Positions 8,620 through 16,253 of a DNA stretch of 36,020 bases are shown piece after piece. Under the pieces are notes generated by a model, which had not been told where the DNA came from, did no database searches, and worked only from the letters and a program-made list of their open reading frames with translations. This stretch comes from CAYSQW01 sp964433135 (GTDB lineage Bacteria > Acidobacteriota > Aminicenantia > Aminicenantales > Aminicenantaceae), in contig CAYSQW010000036.1 of NCBI GenBank assembly GCA_964433135.1, positions 1 through 36,020 on the forward strand. Reading direction: 5' to 3'. The first letter of the stretch is position 1; each line of letters starts with the position of its first letter. A program made the position numbers and the translations under genes.

Positions 8620-9794
8620 TCCGGAAGAAAAAGAGGAAGAGCATCGGGGTTGGAAGGGTAAAGGCGCGCTTTATCCGCAAGGACGCGGGCAGAAAAAGAA
8701 ATAATGTCGTATACGGCGTTTTCTTGGTCAGCTTGCTTTTCTATGCGTTGGTCAAGATCGTCCCGCCACAGAGGCCTTACGCGTTCAAGCGAGAGATGCT
8801 GCGGGCTTCACGGTCCATGGCTGAAGCGCTGCAAACCATAAGCAAGTGCCGGGGGCTCGGCGGGATGGAGATCGATTCCGTGCATGATGTCAATCGCACC
8901 GGGATCATAGGATCGGAGTGGTCGCCGCTTACGACTTCAGTCGGTCACCTGGGCTCCAAGCGAACGTCGTGTAATCCCAACATGGCCGGCCTGGTGGTTT
9001 TCCTACTGCGTGAAGCAGGAGTTCGAAGAGGGGACACCATAGCGGTGGGAGCTTCGGGCTCTTTTCCGGCATTGATGATAGCTGTGCTGTCGGCTGCCCG
9101 GGTAATGGATGTCCGGCCGCTCTTGATTTGTTCGCTGGGAGCATCGCAGTGGGGCGCGAACGACCCTGATTTTCACTGCTTGGCCATGTTGGAGTGTCTG
9201 AGGCGGGAAGGAACTCTGGATACGGTTCCGATCGCGGTCACTTTGGGGGGGAGTCGTGATATCGGCGAGGACATGGATCCGGACTTCCGCCGGAATCTGA
9301 TTCGGGAGGTTGAAAAGAGCGGGATCCCTTTTTTCGCGGAATCCCGGCTGCGGGAAAACGTGGAGAGGCGCCTCCGGCTTTGGGCCGCCGCCGCGGAGGG
9401 GCAGCCGTTAAAGGCATTTATTAATATCGGCGGGAGTTATTCCAATCTGGGGAATGATTCTTCCGTGCTTAAACTGAAGCCGGGATTGAATAGGATCGAA
9501 AAGTTCCCTCCCGCGGCGAACCGTGGGATGATCTTCGACATGGCCTCCCGGGGGATTCCTGTCTTGCACCTGCTGTATGTTCAGGGATTGGTGCAGAGAT
9601 TTGGCCTGCCGTGGGATCCCGTGCCTCTGCCCGCTCCGGGAGAGGGAGAGCTGTACCGCCGCATCGAACAATTTCCCCCGGAGATTCCGATCCTTGGAGG
9701 AGCATACCTCATCCTGTGTGTTTTGATATTCATTTTTGCGGGGGTCGCGAAGAGAAAACCCGCCGCGGCTAAAAAAACAGTAAAGGAGAATTGA
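8616..9794 (+). CDS. pgsW: Poly-gamma-glutamate system protein (PgsW-like, TIGR04332 type)
   Basis: 392 residues. The start at 8616 overlaps the pgsC stop (ATGA). A basic N-terminus is followed by one membrane helix (about residues 30-48), an extracytoplasmic domain with repeated glycine-rich motifs (GASGSFPAL, GGSRDIGEDM, NIGGSYSNLGND), and a second hydrophobic helix near the C-terminus before a basic tail. This architecture and the position after pgsBC match the poly-gamma-glutamate system protein family found in operons without pgsA. Its biochemical role is not established. Family assignment is from recognised sequence pattern plus context. Confidence 0.85.
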   Translation: MIRKKKRKSIGVGRVKARFIRKDAGRKRNNVVYGVFLVSLLFYALVKIVPPQRPYAFKREMLRASRSMAEALQTISKCRGLGGMEIDSVHDVNRTGIIGSEWSPLTTSVGHLGSKRTSCNPNMAGLVVFLLREAGVRRGDTIAVGASGSFPALMIAVLSAARVMDVRPLLICSLGASQWGANDPDFHCLAMLECLRREGTLDTVPIAVTLGGSRDIGEDMDPDFRRNLIREVEKSGIPFFAESRLRENVERRLRLWAAAAEGQPLKAFINIGGSYSNLGNDSSVLKLKPGLNRIEKFPPAANRGMIFDMASRGIPVLHLLYVQGLVQRFGLPWDPVPLPAPGEGELYRRIEQFPPEIPILGGAYLILCVLIFIFAGVAKRKPAAAKKTVKEN

Positions 9795-9795
9795 T

Positions 9796-11364
9796 ATGAA
9801 AAAAATCCGGTGGGGGATTTTCGGCATGCTGATGTTGAGCTTAGTCCTGACATACGGTTTCCAGGAACGGGAATGCCGTGATTGCGGGGAAAAGTCCTGT
9901 ACGGCATTTGCCGCCGGCAAGCTGGCGACGGTAGACGGCAGTACCATGAGCGGGCATACATGTGACGGGGGGTGTGATTTTACGCTGAGGGTGGTCCCCC
10001 CCCGACATTTCAAGTCCGGGGAGACGGTGCGGATCGATTATGCCGGCTTGCCCGGCGGAATTTCACATATCGTCCGTGGAGAGACGCCGATCCCCCAGGT
10101 CGCGGAAACGTACGCCTATTTTCAGATCGAATGCCCCATCGGAAATGAGCATCAGGTGTTTTTTGGAGAGAATACCTGTGGGACGCGCAGAGAGCTGAGG
10201 GTGCTTTCAAGCGAGGACGCCCTGATCGATTACACGCTGGTGGCGGCGCTGGCCCTGCAGCGGGGGCGTACGGCTCGTGAGGCGATCCGGATCGCGGGGG
10301 CCTTGATCGAGGAATATGGATTGAACGGCAGCGGGGAAAGCTTTCTGGTTTCGGACCCCGACGAAGCCTGGTGTTTTGAGATCCCGGGATTTACGAAGGA
10401 ATGGGTGGCGCAGCGAATCCCCGACGATCATGTCTGTCCGCACGCCAACCGCATGCGTATAGGCGAGATCGACCTGAATAATCCGGAATTTTTCATGGCG
10501 TCCAAAACCCTGGTGAAAACGGCTCGGGAAAAGGGGTTCTACGACCCGGTCGAGGACGGACCTTTTCATTTCGCCAAGGTATACAGCGGAAATAACTCCA
10601 TTGGCAACCGGCGGCGGGAATGGCGCATGTTCAGTATGCTGTGTCCGTCGCGGGAATGGGATCCGGACGGCGCGGTTTTTCCCTTCTCCGTCAAGCCGGA
10701 CGAGAGGATTTCCGCTCGCTGGTGGATCGATAATGTCTGGCGCGATCATATGGAAGGCACCCCTTATGATAAAACCAAAGGAGCGGCGGCCGGGCCCTTC
10801 GGTTGTCCCGACCGCCCCCGGATTTCCGGCCTGGAATCCGAGCGCAGCATCTGTGTCGGCGGTTCGGGCTATACCTGGGTTTCTCAAGCCAGGTCCTGGC
10901 TGCCGGACAGCATCGGAGGGGTCGTCTGGTTCGGTGTGGACTGCCCGCGGTCGACATGCTATGTGCCTTTCTATGCGGGCATTTCCGATACTCCCAAGTC
11001 CTGGAGATCCGGTGATTTCACCCGCTTCTCCCCGGATTCGGCCCGCTGGTATTTTCAAGCCATCGATACGCTTTCCTGGCTGCGCTACAATGAGGTGCAT
11101 GCCGATGTCCGGGAGGCCTTCGGGCCTATCGAGGAAAAAATGTTTCGGATGCAGCCCGGGATCGAAAAACAGGCTTTGGAAATGCATGGGATCGAGCCCT
11201 TGCTCGCAAAAGACTTCCTGACGAAATATTCAGCCGATTGTGCGCTTAATGCCGAGAACGCGGCTCGCGAGCTTTTCTATATGCTGTTAGCGAAATATGC
11301 GGATGGTCGTCCCCGGACCGAGGTCAGCGGAGCATGGCTCGAGATCCTGAACAAGAAGCCGTAA
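9796..11364 (+). CDS. C69-family dipeptidase (N-terminal-nucleophile hydrolase)
   Basis: 522 residues with AAAGGAG 7 bases before the ATG. A signal peptide (about 1-22) and short propeptide end before the sequence SC-TAFAAGKLATVDGS, the hallmark of family C69 in which the cysteine becomes the N-terminal nucleophile after processing. Other family blocks include the NGSGESFLVSDPDEAW and HVCPHANRMRIGEID regions. C69 enzymes are dipeptidases; the export signal puts this one in the periplasm or outside. It is the last gene of the pgsBCW unit, one base after the preceding stop, so it is a good candidate for acting on glutamyl peptides or on the polymer, though nothing in the sequence proves this. 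A C8 run (9996-10003) lies early in the gene. Confidence 0.88.
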   Translation: MKKIRWGIFGMLMLSLVLTYGFQERECRDCGEKSCTAFAAGKLATVDGSTMSGHTCDGGCDFTLRVVPPRHFKSGETVRIDYAGLPGGISHIVRGETPIPQVAETYAYFQIECPIGNEHQVFFGENTCGTRRELRVLSSEDALIDYTLVAALALQRGRTAREAIRIAGALIEEYGLNGSGESFLVSDPDEAWCFEIPGFTKEWVAQRIPDDHVCPHANRMRIGEIDLNNPEFFMASKTLVKTAREKGFYDPVEDGPFHFAKVYSGNNSIGNRRREWRMFSMLCPSREWDPDGAVFPFSVKPDERISARWWIDNVWRDHMEGTPYDKTKGAAAGPFGCPDRPRISGLESERSICVGGSGYTWVSQARSWLPDSIGGVVWFGVDCPRSTCYVPFYAGISDTPKSWRSGDFTRFSPDSARWYFQAIDTLSWLRYNEVHADVREAFGPIEEKMFRMQPGIEKQALEMHGIEPLLAKDFLTKYSADCALNAENAARELFYMLLAKYADGRPRTEVSGAWLEILNKKP

Positions 11365-11420
11365 ACGTATGGAGACGTCGGGAGCGGAATTGGAAAGATC
11401 GATCTGGTTCGCGGGGCCCG

Positions 11421-12593
11421 TTATTCGAAATAAAGCCTGTCGGAGGCGGCGGTCGACGGATCCTTAAGAAAATAACCGGGGCCGTTTTCCAGGATATCCG
11501 CATAGCGAGGGATGGCGGATAGATGAACGCCCTTATCCGGGTGTTCTTCCGACCATAATTCCAGTATTTGCAGGATCGTCGAGCAGTGCCGGCCGACGCG
11601 TTTGTCGATCGGCCAGCCGTTTTCATCGATTTTTTCGAACAGGAGACCGTGCTGTCCCGCCTTGACGATGAACCGGTCTTTTCCTTCCAGCAGCAGCGCT
11701 TCGTCCGTTCGTCCGCGGGTGGCGTCCAGAAACGGTTCAGGCGCCTCCAGGAGCAGGGATATGGAATCGGTATGGTCCCCGATTTCCCGGTGAGAGAGCC
11801 CGCGAAGAGCTTCCGGGGAATGTTCCATGCCGATTTCAAAATCTTCCGTACCGCTGATCATCATGGAAGCCATGGCCGCCAGGTCCTGTCCTTTCGGGTG
11901 AGCGACGATGGTGCTGATGACGGGGTACTGCAGCTCGGCTTCGTGTAGATCGATGGTGATGTCCACGTTTTCGCTGCGGATCAGCTGGGTCATGGCATAA
12001 CAAGTTTTTTCCGTCAGGGTGCCGTTTTTCCGTCCCGGCCAGGTCCGATTGAGATTGCGGATATCCACATAGGCAAGTTCTTGACGGCTTGGGTAGTGAA
12101 TATACACCTCGGGATCGGGCCATTGATCGAGCGGATTAGACCAGCGATCACCCATGCGGAACGTCTGGCCGCCCCAGGGCGTGGGGATGGTAAACGTGGG
12201 TGGATACCCCCCGCCGAGTCTGGTTACGGTGGTCGCGCTGCGATTGGCGGACAGGATGACCATCAACCGTCCTTTTTCGATGTGAGCGTTTTCAGCGATG
12301 ATCCAGGCTGCGAGGCGGGATGCGGGTTCTTCGGGATGCGTGCCGCCGATGATGAGAACCGAGCCTCCGGGTTCCGCTCCATCCATGATATAGACATGGG
12401 CGTCATTGATGGTGTTCTTGATGCCCGGGAAATAGTCGCTTAAAGATTTTATACGGGTGACGGCGGGGCTTAGAACGACGGGTTCTTGCAGCCGTCGGCT
12501 CTTATGGAAGCTGATTCCGGCCGCTATCATGAGGGCGAGGCCGAGCAGGATGAACATTGTTTTCCTGGGATAAATATATTTTTCCGTTGTCAT
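11421..12593 (-). CDS. Membrane-anchored zinc hydrolase of the AstE/aspartoacylase (M14-like) superfamily
   Basis: 390 residues. Residues 13-29 are a membrane anchor; the rest should lie outside the cytoplasm. Zinc-ligand motifs are GTHPEE (H86, E89) and DLHEAE (H217), and NLNRTWPG (R183) matches the substrate-carboxylate-binding Asn-Arg of carboxypeptidase A-like enzymes. Such folds remove or hydrolyse acyl-amino-acid or peptide amides with terminal carboxylates. It converges on the C69 dipeptidase gene (56 bases between stops) and follows the small membrane protein and the carrier gene on the minus strand. A role in cutting gamma-glutamyl bonds is a reasonable inference, not shown. Confidence 0.8.
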   Translation of the reverse strand: MTTEKYIYPRKTMFILLGLALMIAAGISFHKSRRLQEPVVLSPAVTRIKSLSDYFPGIKNTINDAHVYIMDGAEPGGSVLIIGGTHPEEPASRLAAWIIAENAHIEKGRLMVILSANRSATTVTRLGGGYPPTFTIPTPWGGQTFRMGDRWSNPLDQWPDPEVYIHYPSRQELAYVDIRNLNRTWPGRKNGTLTEKTCYAMTQLIRSENVDITIDLHEAELQYPVISTIVAHPKGQDLAAMASMMISGTEDFEIGMEHSPEALRGLSHREIGDHTDSISLLLEAPEPFLDATRGRTDEALLLEGKDRFIVKAGQHGLLFEKIDENGWPIDKRVGRHCSTILQILELWSEEHPDKGVHLSAIPRYADILENGPGYFLKDPSTAASDRLYFE

Positions 12594-12603
12594 GGCGATC
12601 CTT

Positions 12604-12750
12604 TTATTTTAGACGGAGAAGTCGCAGAAGAAACGGCATGAGGACGAGGATATAGAGGATTTCTTCCTGCCAATTCTTGTTTTTGATGAGGTTCCATACG
12701 ATCAGCCCGACGATATACGCCGTGAGCAGATAATAAAGGATGGTGATCAT
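12604..12750 (-). CDS. 48-residue small membrane protein of the PGA island
   Basis: A short gene: 48 codons plus stop. The ATG (complement of 12748-12750) follows a clear GGAGGG about 8 bases upstream. The product has two hydrophobic segments (about residues 3-19 and 30-44) separated by a polar, basic turn (LIKNKNWQEE), and ends RLLRLK. It lies 10 bases before the zinc hydrolase gene and 58 bases after the carrier gene, all on the same strand. No family was recognised. It could be an accessory subunit of the carrier or, by position only, an analogue of the small PgsE protein of Bacillus, to which it is not visibly similar. Confidence 0.75.
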   Translation of the reverse strand: MITILYYLLTAYIVGLIVWNLIKNKNWQEEILYILVLMPFLLRLLRLK

Positions 12751-12808
12751 CGGTGGTTCCCTCCTCTTGACGGTAAGACCCGGTCCGATCCTTCTTCTCG
12801 AGCCATGG

Positions 12809-14095
12809 CTATACTCCCGTCAGAAAAGTGAGCTCTTTACTGAAAAAGACCATCAACAAGCCCACGATGATGATGATGACTGCCGGAACGATGCAGTTTT
12901 TCAAGAGCAAAGGATACGGTTCTTCCATCCCCACGGTTTCTTTCGTCAGGCGTCCGATGATGGCGGTTGGGGGCAAGGCGTCTCCCAGCGGCCAGATGAT
13001 GCTCATCCCCGCCAGGGCGACGATGGGGTTGAGCCCCACGGTATTGAAAAGCAGCACGATGGGAACGCCGAGTACCGGAGCCGCTCCCCACATCAGCACC
13101 GCTTCGGAGACGGGTAGAACGAGCGAGAGCGACAGGATCACCAAAGAGAGGGGCAGAGTTACGGCCGTGACGGCGATCAGTCCCCGAACTCCGGTGAGCG
13201 TCATGATCTGCACCAAAATCCCAACGCAGGTCAAGGTCCCCAAAAGAGGTAGAAGTTGATGGATGGTTTCCCGGGAAATATTCAGCAGATTGATTTTGAT
13301 GGGCGACAGGACGAGGGAAATGAAGGCGGCGGCGACAAACATCATGGGCAGTCCGATGACCGGTAAAGAATGCGGCCAAATCCGGCTGGCGATCACCAGC
13401 AGGAAAAAAGCTATAAAGGGACAGGCCACCCGAAACCAGTTCATTTTATCCGGAGCTTCCGGCAGCTCTTCAAGGGCTTTTTCCAGATCGACCGGTTTCG
13501 TTTTCCTTCCCAGAATAAAGATGGTGGCCAGGGACAAAAGCACACACGGGATGAGAAGCGGGAGGAAAAACCCGACATAGGGCATGTTCAGTCCGGCGGC
13601 GGTCAGCATGGCCCACAGACTGACGGGAGGAGCGGCGGCGCTCAATCCGGCCAGAATGAAAATAATGGCGGCGGCCCTGGGCTTCGTAATCCCCATGGTG
13701 CCGAGGATGACGGCGATCATCCCTCCCGTGATGAGAACCGTGACGCTGCCCGCACCGGTCAGCGCTCCTGGAATCAGAAGCAGCAGAGTGATCAATACGA
13801 ACAGGATGATTTTATTTCGATGGAATCTGCTCAAAATTCCCCTTATGACGAAAGCCACCCCCCCGGATTCCTTGAGCAGGTTCATGAAAAGCGTAGCCGT
13901 GATGAAAATGAGCATGATGTCGAGGTAGGTAAAAGCGCCTTCGACGATATGCCTGGCGGGAATGCCGAATCCGCCCGCCAGTCCACCTGCAAGTGCCGCG
14001 GCGAACAGAGAAAGTTCGGTGGAGACTTTGAACGCTTTCGCGGCGATGTATGCCGCAATCATGATCAGAAGAATAATTTCGATTGAGACGTTCAT
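12809..14095 (-). CDS. Ion-transporter-superfamily carrier, DctM/TRAP-large-subunit-like
   Basis: 428 residues, nearly all hydrophobic, with 11-12 predicted membrane helices and two internally similar halves. Segments such as SAAAPPVSLWAMLTAAG and GALTGAGSVTVLITGG resemble the helical hairpins and substrate loops of DctM-type carriers for organic anions. No periplasmic binding protein or small TRAP subunit lies nearby, so it may work alone or with the 48-residue protein. It begins the minus-strand trio carrier-small protein-zinc hydrolase, which suggests import of carboxylates such as glutamate or short glutamyl peptides. The Shine-Dalgarno site is weak; an 18-bp palindrome sits just upstream of the start. 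Confidence 0.8.
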   Translation of the reverse strand: MNVSIEIILLIMIAAYIAAKAFKVSTELSLFAAALAGGLAGGFGIPARHIVEGAFTYLDIMLIFITATLFMNLLKESGGVAFVIRGILSRFHRNKIILFVLITLLLLIPGALTGAGSVTVLITGGMIAVILGTMGITKPRAAAIIFILAGLSAAAPPVSLWAMLTAAGLNMPYVGFFLPLLIPCVLLSLATIFILGRKTKPVDLEKALEELPEAPDKMNWFRVACPFIAFFLLVIASRIWPHSLPVIGLPMMFVAAAFISLVLSPIKINLLNISRETIHQLLPLLGTLTCVGILVQIMTLTGVRGLIAVTAVTLPLSLVILSLSLVLPVSEAVLMWGAAPVLGVPIVLLFNTVGLNPIVALAGMSIIWPLGDALPPTAIIGRLTKETVGMEEPYPLLLKNCIVPAVIIIIVGLLMVFFSKELTFLTGV

Positions 14096-14105
14096 GGGTA
14101 TTAGT

Positions 14106-14123
14106 TTTCTAATGTATTAGAAA
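14106..14123. promoter_or_regulatory. Perfect 18-bp palindrome, operator-like
   Basis: TTTCTAAT and ATTAGAAA are perfect inverted copies around GT. It lies 10 bases upstream of the carrier start codon, in the leader or promoter of that gene, which is where a repressor of the transport/hydrolase operon would bind. No regulator gene is nearby. Confidence 0.55.
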
Positions 14124-14146
14124 TGCAGGCGAAAATCAAATGAAAA

Positions 14147-14388
14147 CTGAATAAGATGTCGGCGGAAGGGTCGGCGGAGGAACGGCGGTGTGAGATCGTC
14201 GTTTAGACGCGATTTTAAACGCCGTGAAAATCACTGTTCTCTCAGCGTCTGCGTAACTCGTCCCTTTGGGACTCAGACATACTCGACGGCCTCCTTCGGA
14301 GGCTCCCTTCGCGAACAGTAATTTTCAGGCTAAATCGCGTATGGCACTCCGCTTCTCACACCGCCGACCCACCCGCCCTGGTATTCAG
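14147..14388. repeat. 242-nt imperfect palindrome (long hairpin-forming element)
   Basis: The two arms pair over about 100 bases each. Perfect blocks are 14147-14153 with 14382-14388 (7 bp), 14183-14195 with 14354-14366 (13 bp), 14207-14215 with 14332-14340 (9 bp); 14225-14239 pairs with 14313-14327 with one mismatch. An alternative outer pairing joins 14168-14177 with 14361-14370, because the left arm carries an extra 11 bases. The apex holds two small hairpins, GTCCC-TTT-GGGAC (14260-14272) and GCCTCCTTCGGAGGC with a UUCG loop (14289-14303). It codes for nothing plausible. It could be a dispersed miniature mobile element or a structured leader RNA of the carrier operon. Confidence 0.7.
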
Positions 14389-14496
14389 GAAAAAACCATA
14401 CTCAGACCCATGCACATGCCTGGATGAGCCACGCGTCGAGATTGCTGTTTGCTAATTATAACGATATGAAAAACAGCACTATACATCCTTCTCGAT

Positions 14497-14524
14497 AAGA
14501 TAAATTGATGTGTTTACGGGTCAA
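14497..14524 (-). promoter_or_regulatory. Possible promoter reading toward the carrier operon
   Basis: On the minus strand TTGACC (14519-14524) and TATCTT (14497-14502) are separated by 16 bases. A transcript from here would carry a leader of nearly 400 nt containing the long palindrome before reaching the carrier gene. Confidence 0.4.
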
Positions 14525-14526
14525 GA

Positions 14527-14650
14527 TTGCCGTGGCGGCAAGCAAAGGACGGGGAGGCGTACTAAAAGGTACGCCGATACGCCCTTTGTGCAGCCGACGG
14601 GGTGAGATTGGGGCGCCCGCAGGGTGGAAAGGGCTGATGATAAAAAAAAG
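14527..14650. repeat. Hairpin-rich noncoding element
   Basis: Consecutive inverted repeats: TTGCCG/CGGCAA (14527-14541), GGCGTAC/GTACGCC (14556-14575), the self-complementary GGGCGCCC (14611-14618), and GCCCTTT/AAAGGGC (14581-14587 with 14628-14634), followed by a run of eight A. Short open frames cross it on both strands but show no protein-like composition. It looks like a second repeat element or a structured RNA next to the 242-nt palindrome. Confidence 0.5.
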
Positions 14651-14680
14651 CATTTATTCCTGGAGTGTTTTTTTGAGTAC

Positions 14681-14702
14681 ATCAGCCGTTTCCATGGCTG
14701 AT
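14681..14702 (-). terminator. Stem-loop after the 194-residue protein gene
   Basis: A perfect 7-bp stem (14681-14687 with 14696-14702) with an 8-base loop lies 5 bases after the stop codon of the minus-strand gene. No T run follows in that direction, so it may be an mRNA-stabilising hairpin or a weak terminator. Confidence 0.35.
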
Positions 14703-14707
14703 TCAGG

Positions 14708-15292
14708 TCAGTAGCGGCGGGTGATGGTTATATTAGCCACGCACTGCAGCTTCTCAAAAGTCGTGGTTCCCTGGATGGTCGTTTTTTCCAGCACAAGAAT
14801 CCCGGGCGGATAATCGTCCCAGCGGTAGTGGTATTTATCCAGATCGGCGCCGGAAATGGAATTTAATTCCGGAACCCCCTTGTGAACGAGAGGAAGATTG
14901 AGTTGGGCAAGGATACGGTTGACGGGCGCGAAGTTCCACAGGTGGAAGTATTTGCCGCTTTCATCCAGGGAAAGCTTCAATTTGGGAAGGGGCGCTTCGA
15001 ATACATATCGGGTATACTGATGCCCGCCGGTATGGCCTCGTTCCACATGATATGTATATTTAGCGGCGGATTTCGATGAGAAGAGGGAGGTGAAATCCGA
15101 AAGGGATATTTTTTCAGAATTGCTCTGTTGGAGATAGACCAGAGTCATCAGGAAAAGGAGAAACAGGATGACGGCACGAAAAAGCGATCGTTTCTCCTTG
15201 GAAAGAATAATTCGAAGCAGCCATAGTGAGCTGAAAACCAGCAGGATAGTGAAGATGGTCTTGAGGTTAGCGGCTTGAAGGATCGTCTGCAT
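14708..15292 (-). CDS. Unknown protein with two N-terminal membrane helices
   Basis: 194 residues; GGAG lies 8 bases before the ATG. Two membrane helices (about residues 11-29 and 36-53) are followed by a 140-residue soluble domain with many aromatic and charged residues, expected to face the periplasm if the N-terminus is inside. No family recognised. It lies 57 bases after the DUF6305 gene on the same strand and probably shares its promoter, so it belongs to the PGA island by position. Confidence 0.75.
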   Translation of the reverse strand: MQTILQAANLKTIFTILLVFSSLWLLRIILSKEKRSLFRAVILFLLFLMTLVYLQQSNSEKISLSDFTSLFSSKSAAKYTYHVERGHTGGHQYTRYVFEAPLPKLKLSLDESGKYFHLWNFAPVNRILAQLNLPLVHKGVPELNSISGADLDKYHYRWDDYPPGILVLEKTTIQGTTTFEKLQCVANITITRRY

Positions 15293-15349
15293 TCCAATGC
15301 TCCAGCATTCGATTCTTTAGTCACGAGAAAGCCGGAGATCTTGAAAAAA

Positions 15350-15979
15350 TTATTTTTTAAACAGCTTACCGAATTCTTCCAGCAAATCGAGGTTTTTTTG
15401 GACGAGGATCATCGGAATGTTCTGGGTTTCGGAAATGATCGTGAATCGATTATCCCCGTTTCCGTCCTCGTTAACGACCAGCAGGTCGGAATGGGGGGCA
15501 ACGGTATCGATGGATTGTTCGTCGGTGTTATCGCCCGCCGAGGCACCTTGAGCCCGCCGCTTCATGCCTTCGATATGAGCACCGATGATGGTGATATCCT
15601 GTTTTTTGGCTTCTTCGATCAACGCCGTGTTGCGTGCCAGCTCGCTGTCGATCGAGATGCCCGCGGCGCCCATGCCTTTCAAGCTGGCGCCCATGACGAT
15701 GATGAGGGTTTTATAAGGGGTTCCTTCGTCACGGCTTTTGATCAGATCATCAGCGGTAGCCAGCATGTTGACTTCATAAGCCTTCGGTTCCGCTTCGAGT
15801 TTGAGCCGCATGAAAATGACTTTCAGCATGGTGGCCCCCGGACTTTGACCACAGGAAGTGATCAGAATGGGAGGTTCGGTCGCGGGGGGCTGTGGTTGCT
15901 CGGTGGAAATCGCCGAAAGCAGCGACGGTCCGAGGAAAACAAGAAGAACAAGAATCACCATTAAACCCGTTCTTTTCAT
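15350..15979 (-). CDS. DUF6305-like secreted protein
   Basis: 209 residues from the ATG at 15979, which has AGGAG 6 bases upstream; a GTG one codon earlier is less well placed. A signal peptide (about 1-24) precedes a single alpha/beta domain. The pattern PILITSCGQSPGATMLKV, then LIIVMGASLKGMGAAGI, then ITIIGAHIEGM matches my recollection of DUF6305, a Rossmann-like family of unknown function; the assignment was not checked by search. It should be periplasmic. It opens the minus-strand unit upstream of the two-TM protein and has a clear promoter. Its place beside the PGA genes suggests a binding or accessory role (inference). Confidence 0.75.
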   Translation of the reverse strand: MKRTGLMVILVLLVFLGPSLLSAISTEQPQPPATEPPILITSCGQSPGATMLKVIFMRLKLEAEPKAYEVNMLATADDLIKSRDEGTPYKTLIIVMGASLKGMGAAGISIDSELARNTALIEEAKKQDITIIGAHIEGMKRRAQGASAGDNTDEQSIDTVAPHSDLLVVNEDGNGDNRFTIISETQNIPMILVQKNLDLLEEFGKLFKK

Positions 15980-16026
15980 CACGCACTCCTTCTTTGACGT
16001 GGATGGCTGTCTATACTTTAAAAACT

Positions 16027-16055
16027 ATAATAGTCCAATCCCGGTGTGCCGTCAA
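16027..16055 (-). promoter_or_regulatory. Sigma70-type promoter of the DUF6305 operon
   Basis: On the minus strand TTGACG (16050-16055) and TATTAT (16027-16032) are separated by exactly 17 bases. The start codon lies about 40 bases downstream of the expected transcription start. Confidence 0.75.
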
Positions 16056-16191
16056 CTCTTTAAGAAACCGCGATTTCCTACAGGATCATTCTCTGAAATG
16101 AAACACCAAGCGCGGAGGCATCAAGCGGAGATGTTTTCCTCGATCGGATTTTTTGTCTTTATTCGGGATGAGAGGCCGCTTGTCCTTACTG

Positions 16192-16225
16192 TATAATACC
16201 GATTGAAATTATATGAATTATAATG
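16192..16225 (+). promoter_or_regulatory. Two -10-like TATAAT boxes upstream of the DUF362 gene
   Basis: Perfect TATAAT hexamers occur at 16192-16197 and 16220-16225. Neither has a convincing -35 hexamer at 16-18 bases, so the true promoter is uncertain. Confidence 0.35.
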
Positions 16226-16253
16226 TTTTTTTATGAAAGTGGGAGGTAGCCGT

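Noticed and set aside
10207..11187. 326-codon open frame on the minus strand
   Set aside because: Shadow of the C69 dipeptidase gene in a GC-rich stretch.
12751..12808. TRAP small subunit (DctQ) gene next to the carrier
   Set aside because: The only gene there is the 48-residue protein, far too small for DctQ with its four helices.
14183..14366. Invertible DNA switch flanked by 13-bp inverted repeats
   Set aside because: Pairing continues through most of the interior, which fits one long hairpin better than an invertible segment, and no recombinase gene is nearby.
14160..14650. CRISPR array
   Set aside because: The repeats are inverted and irregular; there are no regularly spaced direct repeats and no cas genes.
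14456..14714. Short open frames of 65-69 codons on both strands in the repeat region
   Set aside because: They run through inverted repeats, lack ribosome sites and have no protein-like pattern.
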